Positions 5,037 through 6,085 of a stretch of 6,085 nt of DNA are shown here, one piece after another; positions within the stretch are counted from its first letter, which is position 1, and the number at the start of each line of letters is the position of its first letter. The position numbers were made by a program, and so were the translations under genes. The stretch is from CAYVQE01 sp964633205 (GTDB lineage Bacteria > Myxococcota > B64-G9). The notes beneath the pieces were generated by a model. That model had not been told where the DNA came from. It saw only the letters and a program-made list of their open reading frames with translations, and searched no databases. The stretch is taken from positions 1-6,085 of the forward strand of contig CAZWFN010000241.1 in the NCBI GenBank assembly GCA_964633205.1, in the 5' to 3' direction.

Positions 5037-6085
5037 TTGGGTTTCAGCTGTGGCATCGTCGGCTTGCCGAATGTGGGCAAGTCCACCCTGTTCAACGCCT
5101 TGACCGCCGCCGGCGCCGCCGCCGAGAACTACCCCTTCTGTACGGTGGAGCCCAACCACGGCGTGGTGCCGGTACCGGACGCGCGCCTGCAACGGGTGGC
5201 CGATTGCGTGCCCCACGACAAGGTGACCCCGACCGCGCTGAAGTTCGTCGATATCGCCGGTCTGGTGGCCGGGGCCGCCCAGGGTGAGGGACTGGGCAAC
5301 CAGTTTTTGGGCCAGATCCAGGCGGTCGACGCGGTGGTCCACGTGGTGCGCTGCTTCGCCGACGACAACGTGGCCCACGTCTACACCAGCGTCGATCCGG
5401 CGCGCGACGCCGGCGTGGTCGAGACCGAGCTGACGCTGCGCGACCTCGAAGTGGTCGAGCGCCGGCTGGAGCGCCAGACCAAGGTGGCCATCAGCGGCGA
5501 CGCCGAGGCCAAGGCCGAGGTGGCCGTGCTCGAGCGGCTGCAGCGCGAGCTGGCCCGGGGCCGGCCGGCCCGCGACCTGCAGCTGACCGCGGCCGAGCGC
5601 GAACGGCTGGCGGCCACTCCCTTGCTGTCGGCCAAACCGGTCCTCTACGCAGCCAACATCGATGATGACCAGATCGGCCGCCCCGGCCCGGCGGTCGAGC
5701 GGCTGCGCGAGTTGGCCGCCGAGCAGGGCGCCGGCTGCGTCATGGTCAGCGCCCGCACCGAAGCCGAGCTCGAGGAGCTCGAGCCCGAGGAGCGGCCCGC
5801 CTTCCAGCAGGAGCTGGGGCTGGCGCAGCGCGGCCTGGATCAGCTGGTGCAGGCCGGCTACCGCTTGCTCGAGCTGGTGACCTTTTTCACCACCGCCGGC
5901 ACCGAGGTGCGGGCCTGGACCGTGCCGGCCGGCACCCCGGCCGCCCGGGCCGCCGGCCGGATCCACTCGGACATGGAGCGCGGCTTCATCCGCGCCGAGG
6001 TCATCACGGCCGCCGACCTGATCGGGTTCGGCTCCGAGGCCGCCGCCCGCGATCGCGGCGCCATCCGTTCCGAGGGCCGCGACTA
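5037..6085 (+). CDS. ychF: Ribosome-binding ATPase YchF (OBG/OLA1 family), 3' end cut by window
   Basis: YchF is a universally conserved P-loop protein that binds ribosomes and, unlike most GTPases, prefers ATP. The visible 349 codons begin MGFSCGIVGLPNVGKSTLFN, nearly the E. coli N-terminus, with the P-loop GLPNVGKS at 9-16. The switch region is ENYPFCTVEPN (30-40), and VDIAGLV (71-77) followed by GEGLGNQFL (83-91) is the family signature. A helical coiled-coil insertion lies near 125-195. The base-recognition motif is N207-I-D-D210. The C-terminal TGS domain starts around 280, with TFFTTAGTEVRAWTVPAGT, and runs through GRIHSDMERGFIRAEVI to EGRDY. Compared with the 363-residue E. coli protein only about 15 residues are missing. 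The start must be TTG at 5037, because an in-frame TGA sits at 5031-5033 and any later start would remove the P-loop. GGGGGA at 5025-5030 is the likely ribosome binding site. The gene lies 25 bases after the HU/IHF stop codon and is probably cotranscribed. Confidence 0.96.
   Translation, partial: MGFSCGIVGLPNVGKSTLFNALTAAGAAAENYPFCTVEPNHGVVPVPDARLQRVADCVPHDKVTPTALKFVDIAGLVAGAAQGEGLGNQFLGQIQAVDAVVHVVRCFADDNVAHVYTSVDPARDAGVVETELTLRDLEVVERRLERQTKVAISGDAEAKAEVAVLERLQRELARGRPARDLQLTAAERERLAATPLLSAKPVLYAANIDDDQIGRPGPAVERLRELAAEQGAGCVMVSARTEAELEELEPEERPAFQQELGLAQRGLDQLVQAGYRLLELVTFFTTAGTEVRAWTVPAGTPAARAAGRIHSDMERGFIRAEVITAADLIGFGSEAAARDRGAIRSEGRD

Noticed and set aside
5030..5287. ATG-started frame at the beginning of ychF
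   Set aside because: It is one frame off the YchF reading frame and encodes an Arg-rich shadow. The true frame begins at TTG 5037 with an intact P-loop.

Overview
The window is a GC-rich (clearly above 60%), densely coding bacterial chromosome segment with all recognisable genes on the + strand. The order is a TyrA-family dehydrogenase, cmk, ispH, rpsA, an HU/IHF-family gene and ychF. The run tyrA-(aroA)-cmk-ispH-rpsA-ihf is, from memory, typical of Desulfuromonadales/Geobacter-type bacteria (Desulfobacterota, the former Deltaproteobacteria). The high GC and the six-domain S1 fit such an organism, but the sequence alone does not fix the taxon. No mobile element, CRISPR array, tRNA or rRNA is visible.

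Region 1 to 144 is a short upstream stretch with a possible weak promoter and no recognisable gene. Positions 145 to 2524 form a tight operon. The TyrA-like gene overlaps cmk by 11 bases, and the cmk stop codon is followed directly by the ispH ATG. The operon joins aromatic amino acid biosynthesis (at least by ancestry), pyrimidine nucleotide supply (CMP kinase) and the last step of the MEP isoprenoid pathway. The TyrA-like protein keeps its NAD-binding fold but lacks essentially all the prephenate-site residues of the family. The aroA gene usually found between tyrA and cmk is absent.

Positions 2521 to 2740 hold a near-consensus sigma-70 promoter whose -35 box overlaps the ispH stop codon. 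It is followed by a leader of about 185 nt that can fold into two hairpins sharing complementary arms, so mutually exclusive pairings are possible. This is a plausible site for S1 autoregulation. rpsA (2741 to 4579) encodes a complete six-domain ribosomal protein S1 with an acidic tail.

A gap of 123 nt then leads to a GTG-started HU/IHF-type DNA-bending protein gene (4703 to 5011). The gap contains a possible chain of two 13-codon micro-ORFs that overlap each other and the HU/IHF start by four bases each. The window ends inside ychF, a ribosome-associated P-loop ATPase/GTPase read from a forced TTG start at 5037. It lacks only about its last 15 codons.

Most of the window is conserved housekeeping sequence. 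The points worth a second look are the catalytically stripped TyrA homologue, the rpsA leader and the micro-ORF chain.
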